Assembly (NCBI RefSeq): GCF_001517975.1
Contig: NZ_KQ950180.1
Location: 1,180,167 to 1,244,166, forward strand
DNA: 64,000 bases
Origin: Thermobifida cellulosilytica TB100
GTDB taxonomy: Bacteria > Actinomycetota > Actinomycetes > Streptosporangiales > Streptosporangiaceae
Direction: 5' to 3'
Shown: in pieces, positions 53,764-62,748 of the stretch
Position numbering within the stretch: the first letter of the stretch is position 1
How the letters are laid out: each line of letters begins with the position of its first letter
The notes under the pieces: model-generated
What the model was told of the DNA's origin: nothing
What the model saw: only the letters and a program-made list of their open reading frames with translations
Database searches by the model: none
Translations under genes and position numbers: made by a program

Positions 53764-54739
53764 CCGACTTCTCCTCTGTTAGGAAAGTGGTCGTTGCGAA
53801 GCCATTCCCTGAATTGACCTCGGACAATCTTCGGCCACGATTATGAAAAGAAAGAGCTATTATTCATGTTTCGCTCTTCCGTGACACCAAGATCATTGCG
53901 AGTTTCCACAGGGTGTGCATCGAGCCGCCCACTGGGACAGTGCATTCTCCAAGACACGGCATATTCCAGAGAAGAAGTCTCCCGGTCCTGCCCTCCGGGC
54001 CGTTCCGAAGCAGCAGGACACAGCCCGGACCGCTCACCCGTGATCAGCCGCGCAACCGGTGTCGACGGAAGCCTTCACCGACGTCTGCGTCTCCGCGAAC
54101 CTGTCTGGCACCCTGGAGCCGCGGTTGCGGCGGTTCCACTGGCTGTCCCTCACAGTGCAGCGGTCAACGTCAACGGGCCCATCGGCCCGGCTCCTGCCCG
54201 ACCGGTCCGCCGTGGTCCCCGAGGCCGCGGGCCCCGGGAGCGCGGGGCGGGCGTTCCCGCCGCTCCCGTCGGCGGGCGGGCCGACTGTAAGTTTTTGATC
54301 TCAGCTCTCACGGATGCACTTTTTTCGGTCCGGCACACGCTAGGGTTTGGGTAGGCCCGGTGAGCAACCGTCCGGCGTTCTTCCCGGTACCCCGGAGAGC
54401 GCTGCCGCCGTGTGCCGACTCGTCGCCTGAGCACCCCTGACTCCACCGCCGACCACTACTCCAGCGGATGATCGGGAACGTCCGTCCCGATCGTGTCCGG
54501 GGCACGCGTCCGCCCTCCGCCGCGTCCGCTCCGGCGACCCGGACAGACCTTCCGACCGACCGGAACCCCGGTCCGAAACCTGCCCTTCCATACGCGGAAG
54601 TCCGTCCTTTCCGTCCTCCGGACCGGCCGTGCGCCGATCCGGGCGGACAGCCGACGCCCCCGTCGGGGAGGGAACCCACGTCCACCGCCTCAACGCACGC
54701 CCGTTCCTACGGCGCCCCCACCGTCGAAGGCATACGACC
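53764..54739. other. Long gene-poor stretch
   Basis: Nearly 1 kb without a convincing gene. An AT-rich patch directly upstream of the 71-residue gene (about 53820-53870) is the likely promoter area for the leftward operon, and another AT-rich patch at 54288-54325 could serve the gene at 54740. Open frames here show no protein-like features. Confidence 0.5.
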
Positions 54740-55030
54740 GTGTACCACGTCATTCCCTCCGAACCGCTGCGCCTCGCCCGCGAGGAGTTCCCCCACTACG
54801 AGATCTGCGTCCTCCACGACGAGGCCGGCATCCCCGAGGTGACGGCCGTCCTCAAGCCCGCCTACCAGGACACCGGGATGGCGGTCCTGGTGTGCGCCTC
54901 CTCCGTGGCCGAGCTGGTCCGCCTGCTGCGCGCCGCGCCCAAGGCCCCGCTGCCGCGCCGCGACCCCGACCGCCGCTACTGGCCGCTGCCCCGCCAGCGC
55001 GACCGCCGCGACCGCGGCGGGCAGTGCTGA
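54740..55030 (+). CDS. Small hypothetical protein
   Basis: A 96-residue protein from GTG 54740 (GAAGG upstream). A compact domain, YHVIPSEPLRLAREEFPHYE and AVLKPAYQDTGMAVLVCASS, precedes an Arg-rich tail. No recognised family. Followed by a strong bidirectional hairpin, which supports the gene being expressed. Confidence 0.55.
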   Translation: MYHVIPSEPLRLAREEFPHYEICVLHDEAGIPEVTAVLKPAYQDTGMAVLVCASSVAELVRLLRAAPKAPLPRRDPDRRYWPLPRQRDRRDRGGQC

Positions 55031-55076
55031 ATCCCGGAGGCGGGACCGCCGGAGCGGCGGTGGTCCCCGCACACGT

Positions 55077-55125
55077 CGGCGGCCCGCAGGCTCTCGACCG
55101 GTGGTCAGGAGCCTGCGGGCCGCCG
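55077..55125. terminator. Bidirectional hairpin between convergent genes
   Basis: A perfect 17-bp stem (CGGCGGCCCGCAGGCTC with GAGCCTGCGGGCCGCCG) with a 15-base loop lies between the stop codons at 55030 and 55140 of two convergent genes. Confidence 0.82.
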
Positions 55126-55139
55126 GGGTCCTGCGGGGC

Positions 55140-55448
55140 TCACGCCTTCCCCTCGACGATCGCGCGTAAAGCGGCGATGTGGGCCCGGTAGGCGGCGCGC
55201 CCCTCGTCGGTCAGCGACAGCCACACCCGCTGCCGGGTGTCGCGCACCGCGCGGTGCTGGCGGACGTACCCGGCGTTGACCAGGACGCTCACGTGCTTGC
55301 TGAGTACCGAGGCGCTGACGCCCAACTGCTTCTGGACAACGGCGAACTCGACCTCCTCACCCCTGTCCAGCAGCGCGCAGATCCGCAACCGGTTGGGCGC
55401 GTGGATCGTGTCGTTGAATCCCGAGGTGGTGAGGTCGGTGTCGCTCAT
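55140..55448 (-). CDS. Winged-helix transcriptional regulator (MarR/ArsR-like)
   Basis: A 102-residue single-domain regulator: NDTIHAPNRLRICALLDRGE, QKQLGVSASVLSKHVSVLVN (recognition helix), then the wing GYVRQHRAVRDTRQRVWLSL and TDEGRAAYRAHIAALR. This is the form of stand-alone winged-helix repressors in actinobacteria that partner with a small membrane protein. It overlaps its partner gene by four bases, and palindromic sites lie at the operon start, so autoregulation is likely. Confidence 0.87.
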   Translation of the reverse strand: MSDTDLTTSGFNDTIHAPNRLRICALLDRGEEVEFAVVQKQLGVSASVLSKHVSVLVNAGYVRQHRAVRDTRQRVWLSLTDEGRAAYRAHIAALRAIVEGKA

Positions 55449-55897
55449 GCCGCCTTACGCGCCTTCCTTCGCAGGATGAGGTCGATACCCAGGGCCACCG
55501 CCCCGTTGGTCACGATAACCGGAAGCCACACCCACGCGCCGTGGGTGGGGGCGAGGAAGTGTCCGCTCGCCATTCCGCCGATCACCACGAGCGTTCCTAC
55601 CGCCAGGAGCGTGTACTGAAGCGCGCCGAAGCGCAGTTCGGTGTTGGGGCCGGTGCGGCGGGAGGCCCACAGCAGGGCGCCCAGGCCCAGGGGGCCGCCC
55701 AGGACGGCGATGGCCGTCCAGTTCACGTCGAAGAAGGCCGCCAGCGGCATGCCGCAGAGGAACGCGGCGAAGACCAGCGTGGTCCACCACGGGTTGAGCT
55801 CGGAGTAGTAGGAGGAGCGGGTCTGCTCGACGTCGCGCAGGGCGGCCTGCGCCTGCTCGGGGGTGAGCTGGGGGGAGGTGTTCTGCTCTCTTTCCAT
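55445..55897 (-). CDS. Small integral membrane protein
   Basis: A 150-residue protein from ATG 55897; the 28 codons upstream in frame cover the promoter and are not used. A soluble N-terminal helix (QLTPEQAQAALRDVEQTRSS) is followed by four membrane helices. The form matches small membrane proteins paired with winged-helix regulators. Function unknown. The start codon lies inside one of the palindromic operator-like sites. Confidence 0.75.
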   Translation of the reverse strand: MEREQNTSPQLTPEQAQAALRDVEQTRSSYYSELNPWWTTLVFAAFLCGMPLAAFFDVNWTAIAVLGGPLGLGALLWASRRTGPNTELRFGALQYTLLAVGTLVVIGGMASGHFLAPTHGAWVWLPVIVTNGAVALGIDLILRRKARKAA

Positions 55898-55956
55898 GAC
55901 GGAAAGCCAACCAGTCACTTTCCATGTTGTCAACTCACAAGTTTCCACTACGGAAA
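55891..55956. promoter_or_regulatory. Operator-like palindromes and promoter of the winged-helix operon
   Basis: Two palindromes of form TTTCC-N5-GGAAA lie at 55891-55905 (overlapping the ATG) and 55942-55956, exactly 51 bases apart, i.e. about five helical turns. Between them, GGAAAG (55901-55906) and CTTTCC (55918-55923) form a wider inverted pair. On the coding strand TTGACA sits between the boxes as a -35. This layout suggests cooperative binding by the regulator encoded in the operon. Confidence 0.6.
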
Positions 55957-56126
55957 CCAATCCCGAGCCCTCGACCGGCAAGCCACTTCCATCAAAAACA
56001 ACGAGGACAATGTGAACCCAGTTAACAATATGGTCTCGGTAGTCGACGCTTCACATCTCACGGTTCTAGCTTGGGGACCGCGGCACTCCTCTCTCACCAG
56101 GACGCGAGTGGAAGGCTTCTCCCTGC

Positions 56127-59100
56127 ATGTCCGACGCACTCTTCCCCAACCCCCACGGCGAGCAGACCGAACTCGACACCTCCGAACCGCCCCCGCCGGA
56201 CCCCGCAGACCTCCTCGACCAGTCGCAGCCGTTCACCCAGGCCGCCTCGTTCCAGGTGCGCGACGCCTTCCAACGGCTCGTGGAACGCGACCTGCTCGGC
56301 CCCTGGGACGGCGACCACGAGCGTTTCGCCCCGAGGGCGCGCGGCCCCCGCGACCGCTACCTGGTGGGCATGCTCGGTCCCCGGCACCACGCGCCCCGGC
56401 GCGGCGAGTCCGCCATCACCCTCGACACCTCCACCGGTGTCGCGGGTGAAGCACGCGGCGAGGAGGGGGCGGAACTGCCCGAGGTGCTGCCCGCGCAGCC
56501 CCTCGGCCGCCTGTGGGCCTCGTCCATGGGACTGTCCTGCCGCGTGGCCGCCGACACCGACGTGCTCGTGGTCACCGCCGCCTGGGGCGAGTACACCCGG
56601 GAGAAGACCGAGGACGAGGAGGGCCGCCAGCGCACCGTATGGGCGCGCGTGCCCCGCCGCCACGTCCGGGAGGTCCGCCTCGACGGCGCCCCCGACCAGC
56701 GCATCGCCCTGACCGCCGACGATCCCGACAGCTCCTGCGTCTACCTGGCCGTCGCGGTGCGCCCCGCGGGGACGACCCGCACCGTCGAACTCTCCCTGGT
56801 CAACAACCAGCGGGAACCCGACTCCGCCCTGGACACGGCGTGGCTGTTCCAGACGGAACTCACCGTCACCGCACTGGACGGCAGCTCCCCGGTGTTCCTG
56901 CCCATCGACGACCCGCTGACCGAGGACGCCCCCCACGTGGACGACCCGGAGGAGCTGCACCTGCGGCTCCTCTACCGCGACCAGCTCAAGTACGCCACGG
57001 GCCACAACGTCGCCGTGCACGCCGACGCCGTCCCCGAGCTGCGCCGCGCCCGCACCCTGCGGACCACCTGGCTGCCCAGCTACGACGTGCCCGCCACTGT
57101 GGCCCCCGACGGGGAGGGCACCCCGCTCGCCGACGCCCTGCTGTCCATGGACGCCCTCGCCGAGGCCGCCCCCGACACGCTGCGCACCGGGCTGGCGCCG
57201 CTCGCCGACGGGTACGAGGCATGGCTCGACGAGCGCGCCGCCGAGATCCCCGGCCTGCCCGCGCGTCTCGGCAAGGCCGCCGAGGCCGCGGTGTTCCGCG
57301 CCCGCCGCGTCGCCGAACGCATCCGCGCGGGCATCGCCCTGCTCACCGACCCGGCCGTGCCCGGCCACGCGGACGCACTGCGCGCCTTCCGGTTCGCCAA
57401 CCGGGCCATGGCCGCACAGCGGCGGCACACCGAGATCGCACGGCTGCGCCAGGACCCGTCGATCAGCTACGTCGAGGCCGAACGGCGGGTGCGGGAACGC
57501 GGCCCCTCCGCGGCGTCGTGGCGCCCCTTCCAACTGGCGTTCATCCTGCTCAACCTGCCGTCGATCGCCGACGTGGACCACCCGGACCGCACCTTCGCCG
57601 ACGGCGTGGTGGACCTGCTGTTCTTCCCCACCGGCGGCGGAAAGACCGAAGCCTACCTGGGACTGACCGCGTTCACCTTCGCCGTCCGGCGGCTCCAGGG
57701 CACGGTCGGCGCCGGCGAAGACGCGCGCGACGGCGCGAGCGGGGTGGCCGTGCTGATGCGCTACACGCTGCGGCTGCTCACCGCCCAGCAGTTCCAGCGC
57801 GCCGCCGCGCTGGTGTGCGCGGCCGAGGTGCTGCGCGCCGAGGACCCCGCCACCTGGGGCTCCGAGCCGTTCCGCATTGGTCTGTGGGTGGGGATCGGGG
57901 TCTCCCCGAACTGGTTCGACGAAGCCAGGGACCAGATCGCCGCGGCCCGCGAATCCGGCAGCGGCCGACGTGCCAACGTGCTGCAGACCGTGACGTGTCC
58001 GTGGTGCGGCGCCGCGCTGCACGCCTACCGCGACCTGCGCACCGTCGAAGGACTCCGGCGGGTGCTGCTGTTCTGCGGCAACGGCGAGGGGGCCGACGCC
58101 TGCCCGTTCTCGCGGAAGCACTCCCAGGAAGGGCTGCCGATCCTCACCGTGGACGAGGAGATCTACCGGCTGCTGCCCAGCCTGGTCATCGCCACCGTGG
58201 ACAAACTGGCGCAACTGCCGTGGAAGGGCTACGCGGGCATGCTGTTCGGCCGGGTGCACGAGTACTGTCCCCGGCACGGCTACCGGCACGACGACCTGGA
58301 CGAGAAGACCGGCTGCGGCTCCCGCCACAACAAGAAGGGCGACCTGCCTGCCGTGTCCAGCCGCCCCGTGGTGCGGCTGCGCCCGCCGGACCTGATCATC
58401 CAGGACGAGCTGCACCTGATCTCCGGCGCGCTGGGCACCACGGTCGGCCTGTTCGAGTCGGCCGTGGACGAGCTGTGCACGTGGACCACGCCGAACGGCA
58501 CGGCGACCGGGCCGAAGATCGTGGCGTCCACCGCCACCACCAAACGCGCCGCCGCGCAGGTGCGGGGCGTGTTCGCGCGCGGCCTGGAGATCTTCCCACC
58601 GCAGGTCACCGACGTTGCCGACACGTTCTTCTCCCGGCAGGCGCCGGTCACCGAGGCCACCCCCGGACGACGCTACCTGGGGGTGTGCGCACACGGCACC
58701 CGGTTGAAGTCCGCGGAGATCCGGATCGCCGAGATCCTGCTGCTCGCCGGGCAGACCGTGTTCGACCGGTACGGCGCGCCCGCCGACCCGTACATGACCC
58801 TGGTCGGCTACTTCAACGCCACCCGGGAACTGGCGGGCATGCGCCGCTACCTCGACGACGACGTGGTGACCCGGGTGCGGCGCAGCAGGCCCGGCCTGTC
58901 GCGTCGGCTCGTCGGCGCCGCGAAGCTGCTCACCGTCCAGGAGCTGACCTCGCGCATCTCCTCCGGCGACATCAGCGAGGTGCTCAAGCACCTGGAGGTC
59001 GGCTTCGACCCGGACCTCGACACCACCGGGCGCCAGGAGGCCGTCATCAGCCACGTCCAGGACGTCCGCAAACGGCACGGCAGGCAGAAGGGGTGGGACC

Positions 59101-59921
59101 AGCTTCCGCTGCACCCGGTCGCCCGCCGCTCCTACGACCGGTCCGACCGGCTCCCGGTGGACGTGGTGCTGGCCACCTCCATGCTCCAGGTGGGTGTGGA
59201 CGTGTCCCGGTTCGGTCTGATGATGGTGGTCGGCCAGCCCAAGAACACCGCCGAGTACATCCAGGCCTCGTCCCGGGTGGGACGTGACCCGGCCCGCCCC
59301 GGCCTGGTCCTCACCCTCTACAACTGGTCCCGCCCCCGGGACTTGGCGCACTACGAGGACTTCGAGCACTACCACGCCACCTTCTACCGGCAGGTGGAGG
59401 CGCTCAGCGTCACCCCGTTCACCCGCCGCGCCCTGGACCGGGGCGCGGCCGGCGCGTTCGTCGCGGCGGTGCGCAACACCGTCGAACACCATTCGCGGGA
59501 GGGCGACGCCCACGACGTGGACCTGGACGGCCCCGAAGTGCGGCGGATCACCGAGCGGATGCTGGCCCGGGCGGAACGGGTCGGTGGTCCGCGCGGCCGC
59601 GACTACCTGGAGGAGCGGCTCAACCGGCTGCGGGATGTCTGGCAGCGGGAGCGGACCGGGGAGACCCGGCTGGGCTACGACTCCGGCGTCTCCCACGGGC
59701 AGCGGCTGAAAGGGCTGCTCACCAAGGCGGGCACCGGCTCGTGGGACGACACTACGGTCGGCATGTCGATGCGTGAGACCGAGAACGAGATCAATCTGTT
59801 GGTTCCCGGCAACGGAGGGGTCTACCACGAGGCCCTCGGGGCGCCCGAGTGGTCGTTCGCCCCGCCGGGCGGTGAGGACGCCCCCGCGGGTCCGGGGAGC
59901 GGCGAGGAGGTGCGGCAGTGA
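56127..59921 (+). CDS. drmA: DISARM helicase DrmA
   Basis: A 1264-residue protein from ATG 56127 (GGAAGG upstream). The N-terminal 450 residues are the family-specific region. The helicase core has motif I FFPTGGGKTEAYLG near residue 505, motif II IIQDELHLISGALG near 757, a zinc-like pair CPWCG near 625, SQVGRDP-type motif VI as ASSRVGRDPARPG near 1048, followed by NWSRPRDLAHYEDFEHYHAT, typical of DrmA. It overlaps drmB by four bases. DrmA works with DrmB as the core DNA-binding complex of DISARM, sensing free DNA ends and unmethylated DNA. Confidence 0.93.
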   Translation: MSDALFPNPHGEQTELDTSEPPPPDPADLLDQSQPFTQAASFQVRDAFQRLVERDLLGPWDGDHERFAPRARGPRDRYLVGMLGPRHHAPRRGESAITLDTSTGVAGEARGEEGAELPEVLPAQPLGRLWASSMGLSCRVAADTDVLVVTAAWGEYTREKTEDEEGRQRTVWARVPRRHVREVRLDGAPDQRIALTADDPDSSCVYLAVAVRPAGTTRTVELSLVNNQREPDSALDTAWLFQTELTVTALDGSSPVFLPIDDPLTEDAPHVDDPEELHLRLLYRDQLKYATGHNVAVHADAVPELRRARTLRTTWLPSYDVPATVAPDGEGTPLADALLSMDALAEAAPDTLRTGLAPLADGYEAWLDERAAEIPGLPARLGKAAEAAVFRARRVAERIRAGIALLTDPAVPGHADALRAFRFANRAMAAQRRHTEIARLRQDPSISYVEAERRVRERGPSAASWRPFQLAFILLNLPSIADVDHPDRTFADGVVDLLFFPTGGGKTEAYLGLTAFTFAVRRLQGTVGAGEDARDGASGVAVLMRYTLRLLTAQQFQRAAALVCAAEVLRAEDPATWGSEPFRIGLWVGIGVSPNWFDEARDQIAAARESGSGRRANVLQTVTCPWCGAALHAYRDLRTVEGLRRVLLFCGNGEGADACPFSRKHSQEGLPILTVDEEIYRLLPSLVIATVDKLAQLPWKGYAGMLFGRVHEYCPRHGYRHDDLDEKTGCGSRHNKKGDLPAVSSRPVVRLRPPDLIIQDELHLISGALGTTVGLFESAVDELCTWTTPNGTATGPKIVASTATTKRAAAQVRGVFARGLEIFPPQVTDVADTFFSRQAPVTEATPGRRYLGVCAHGTRLKSAEIRIAEILLLAGQTVFDRYGAPADPYMTLVGYFNATRELAGMRRYLDDDVVTRVRRSRPGLSRRLVGAAKLLTVQELTSRISSGDISEVLKHLEVGFDPDLDTTGRQEAVISHVQDVRKRHGRQKGWDQLPLHPVARRSYDRSDRLPVDVVLATSMLQVGVDVSRFGLMMVVGQPKNTAEYIQASSRVGRDPARPGLVLTLYNWSRPRDLAHYEDFEHYHATFYRQVEALSVTPFTRRALDRGAAGAFVAAVRNTVEHHSREGDAHDVDLDGPEVRRITERMLARAERVGGPRGRDYLEERLNRLRDVWQRERTGETRLGYDSGVSHGQRLKGLLTKAGTGSWDDTTVGMSMRETENEINLLVPGNGGVYHEALGAPEWSFAPPGGEDAPAGPGSGEEVRQ

Positions 59922-61813
59922 GCGACCAGTACCGTCGCAAGGTCGGCACGATCCGGCCCAGCCACCTGATGTTCACCGGAGGCGTCGGCGCACTGGTGGA
60001 CCTGCCCAACTTCTCCGTCCTGGTGAGCGGGCTGGACTCGTGGCGCTACGACAACGTCCCCGACCACGCGCCCATCGAGGAGCCGCGGCTGCTGGCCGCA
60101 GTCCAGCGGATTCCCGGGAACCGACAGGTCAAGGAGCTGCGTCCGGCCCCGTGGATGGACGACTCCGACTCCGGCGCCAACAGTCCGGCGGCGCGGGTGG
60201 GGGTGCCGACCGTCCCGTTCCCCACGTGGCTGCGCTGCACCGCCTGCGACGAGCTCGCTCCGCTGGCCAGCAAGACCTTCCTGTTCGAGAACGACCGGCC
60301 CAGCCGCCCGCACGACGCGCGGTTCTTCCACGAGCGCTGCGCCAGGAAGAAGGGCCGCAGGCCGCTGGCGGTGCCCGCGCGGTTCGTGCTCGCCTGCCCC
60401 GCGGGCCACCTCGACGACTTCCCCTACCGGCAGTTCGTCCACTACGGACAGCCCTGCCCCAAAGTGGGGAAGTTCTCGCGGATGCGGATGAAGGACCAGG
60501 GCGGCAACCTGGGCGCCAACGTCACCCTCCAGTGCCTGAGCTGCGAGGCCCAGCGGAACATGCGCGACGCGCTGGGCGACAACAGCAGTGGCCTGCCGCA
60601 CTGCCGGGGCCGCCACCCCCACCTGGGCACGTTCGCGGAGGACGGCTGCGACCAGCGTCCCCGGGTCCTGGTGGTGGGCGCGTCCAACCAGTGGTTCGCG
60701 CAGACCCTGTCGGTGCTGTCGCTGCCCCAGAGCCCCGCCAGGGAACTGGAGGGCCTCGTCGAGCATTACTGGGAGCAGTTGGCACCGCTTCCCCCAGCGA
60801 TGTACCCCTACGCCCGCGAGAACGTCTCTGCGCTGCGTGCCTTCGAGAAGTGGAACGACGCCGAACTCGCCGCCGCGGTCGAGCGGGTGCGCGCCCGCCG
60901 GGAGGGCCAGGACGGCGACGACCAGGGCGACCGCCTGGACCTGCGCACCCCCGAGTGGGAGACGCTGTCCTCGCTCCCCGCACCCGACCCCGACCCGAAC
61001 TTCGCGCTGCGCCGTGACCCCGACGGCGTGCCCGCTCCGCTCAAGCGGATCTTCTGCGACGTGGCGCAGGTGGAGCGGCTGCGCGAGGTGCGCGCCCTCG
61101 TCGGCTTCACCCGGCTGGACGCCCCCGACCCCGAGGACTCCGAACTGGTCACCCGCGCTCCGCTGAGCCGCGAGGAGCCCACCTGGGTGCCGGCCAGCGA
61201 GGTGCGCGGCGAGGGCGTGTTCCTGCGCGTGCCCGAAGAACTGCTGGCCGCCTGGGAGCGGCGGGTGGAGAACTCCGAGGCGTTGCGCCGCCACCGCGAG
61301 GCATACGCCCAGTACCGGCGCAACCGCTACTCCGGCCGGATCAGGGGAGAGTTCGACGAGATGCGGCACTGGCCGGGGGCCCGCTACATCGCCCTGCACA
61401 CCCTGTCGCATCTGCTGATCCGCACGATCGCTCTGGACTGCGGATACAGTTCGGCGAGCCTGTCGGAGCGCATCTACACCAGCACTCCCGAGGACCCCCG
61501 CGGCGGCATCCTCATCTCCACGGCGGTGCCCGACTCGGAAGGCACTCTCGGCGGTCTGGTGTCGCAGGCCGAACCGGACCGGCTGGTGTGGCTGGTGCGG
61601 CGGGCGCTGCGCGACGCCACCCGCTGCTCCTCCGACCCGCTGTGCAAGGAGCGACTGCCGCAGCCGTACGCCGACTTCCTGCACGGCGCTGCCTGCCACG
61701 TGTGCCTGTTCGTGTCGGAGACCACGTGCGAGCGCGGCAACCGGTTCCTGGACCGCCGGTTCGTGGTGCCCGTCGACGACCCGGAACTGGCACTCTTCGG
61801 TGAACTGCCGTGA
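59918..61813 (+). CDS. drmB: DISARM protein DrmB (DUF1998)
   Basis: A 631-residue protein from GTG 59918. It carries many Cys pairs that should bind zinc: LRCTACDEL near residue 108, LACPAGHLDDFPYRQFVHYG near 160, LQCLSCEAQ near 207 and AACHVCLFV near 593. The C-terminal DUF1998 region has LHTLSHLLIRTIALDCGYSS and SERIYTS. In DISARM it partners with DrmA to form the core complex. Translationally coupled to both neighbours. Confidence 0.93.
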   Translation: MSDQYRRKVGTIRPSHLMFTGGVGALVDLPNFSVLVSGLDSWRYDNVPDHAPIEEPRLLAAVQRIPGNRQVKELRPAPWMDDSDSGANSPAARVGVPTVPFPTWLRCTACDELAPLASKTFLFENDRPSRPHDARFFHERCARKKGRRPLAVPARFVLACPAGHLDDFPYRQFVHYGQPCPKVGKFSRMRMKDQGGNLGANVTLQCLSCEAQRNMRDALGDNSSGLPHCRGRHPHLGTFAEDGCDQRPRVLVVGASNQWFAQTLSVLSLPQSPARELEGLVEHYWEQLAPLPPAMYPYARENVSALRAFEKWNDAELAAAVERVRARREGQDGDDQGDRLDLRTPEWETLSSLPAPDPDPNFALRRDPDGVPAPLKRIFCDVAQVERLREVRALVGFTRLDAPDPEDSELVTRAPLSREEPTWVPASEVRGEGVFLRVPEELLAAWERRVENSEALRRHREAYAQYRRNRYSGRIRGEFDEMRHWPGARYIALHTLSHLLIRTIALDCGYSSASLSERIYTSTPEDPRGGILISTAVPDSEGTLGGLVSQAEPDRLVWLVRRALRDATRCSSDPLCKERLPQPYADFLHGAACHVCLFVSETTCERGNRFLDRRFVVPVDDPELALFGELP

Positions 61814-62574
61814 CCCGCTTCGAGGAGGCTGCCTCCGCCGCCGCGGCCGCGCTGGGCGCCGAGGCGTTGGACGCGCTCGCGGAACGGATCGCCGCCGGGT
61901 GGCCGCCCCACGCGATCCTCGGCGAACGGGGGTGGCGCTTCGACGAGGCGGCCGCACCCGTGCTCGCCGCCCTCGACGGGGAGGTGCCGCCGCCGGAGGC
62001 GGCCGCCTACCTGCGTGGGCTGGCCGAAGGGCTGCGCCGGGGCCGCTCCGACACCACCGTGGAGACGGTGTGGAGCGGCCCCGCCAGCAACGCCGTGCCG
62101 GTGCGCGCCACCGCGCAGGTACTGCTCGACGTGATCGCCGAAACGACCCGCGAACTGAGGTTGATGACCTACTCGGCCCGCCCGCACCGGGAGGTGCGGG
62201 CCGCACTGGCCGCGGCCGTGGCGCGGGGGGTGGCGGTCACGGTGGTGGTGGAGACGCTCCGCGGTGCGGGCGGTGCGTTGGAAGGCGACGAGCCCGCCGC
62301 CGCATTCGCCGGGATCGGCGGGGTGCGGGTGTGGCACTGGCCGACCGGCCAGCGGGCCGTCCGGCACGGCAAGATGCACGCGAAACTGGCCGTCGGCGAC
62401 CGGAGGACGCTGCTCGTGTCCAGCGCGAACCTCACCCAGTCCGGGGTTGCCGCCAACATCGAGGCAGGGCTGCTGGTGCGCGGCGGCCCCGCGCCGCGAC
62501 GGGTCGCCGAGCACATCGACGCGTTGCAGGCTGCCGGTGTGCTCCGGCCGTTCGGTGGAGGACGGGACTCGTGA
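61810..62574 (+). CDS. drmC: DISARM phospholipase-D-like protein DrmC
   Basis: A 254-residue protein from GTG 61810, overlapping drmB. A single PLD-type HKD motif is visible, HGKMHAKLAVGDRRTLLVSS, ANLTQSG, near residues 187-215, so a dimer would form the active site. The N-terminal region is helical. Family knowledge: DrmC is part of most DISARM loci but is dispensable in some tested systems. Last gene of the drmA-B-C block. Confidence 0.92.
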   Translation: MTRFEEAASAAAAALGAEALDALAERIAAGWPPHAILGERGWRFDEAAAPVLAALDGEVPPPEAAAYLRGLAEGLRRGRSDTTVETVWSGPASNAVPVRATAQVLLDVIAETTRELRLMTYSARPHREVRAALAAAVARGVAVTVVVETLRGAGGALEGDEPAAAFAGIGGVRVWHWPTGQRAVRHGKMHAKLAVGDRRTLLVSSANLTQSGVAANIEAGLLVRGGPAPRRVAEHIDALQAAGVLRPFGGGRDS

Positions 62575-62748
62575 GCGGAGCAGTCGGCGCAATCCCAAGG
62601 AGCTGCGGCCGATGCTCCGGTCGGGTCCCGTCCTCCCCCGTCGTCCTGCCCTGTCCGAGAACCCCCACTGTTGCGCGGTGTCTTCCGGTCGGTGTCACTG
62701 GATGTCCGTTCGGGGCCGCGCAGTGTTCCGGTGTTGAGGAGATCCCCG

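Noticed and set aside
53866-54354. A 162-codon plus-strand frame in the gene-poor stretch
   Set aside because: No ribosome site, biased composition and no protein-like pattern.
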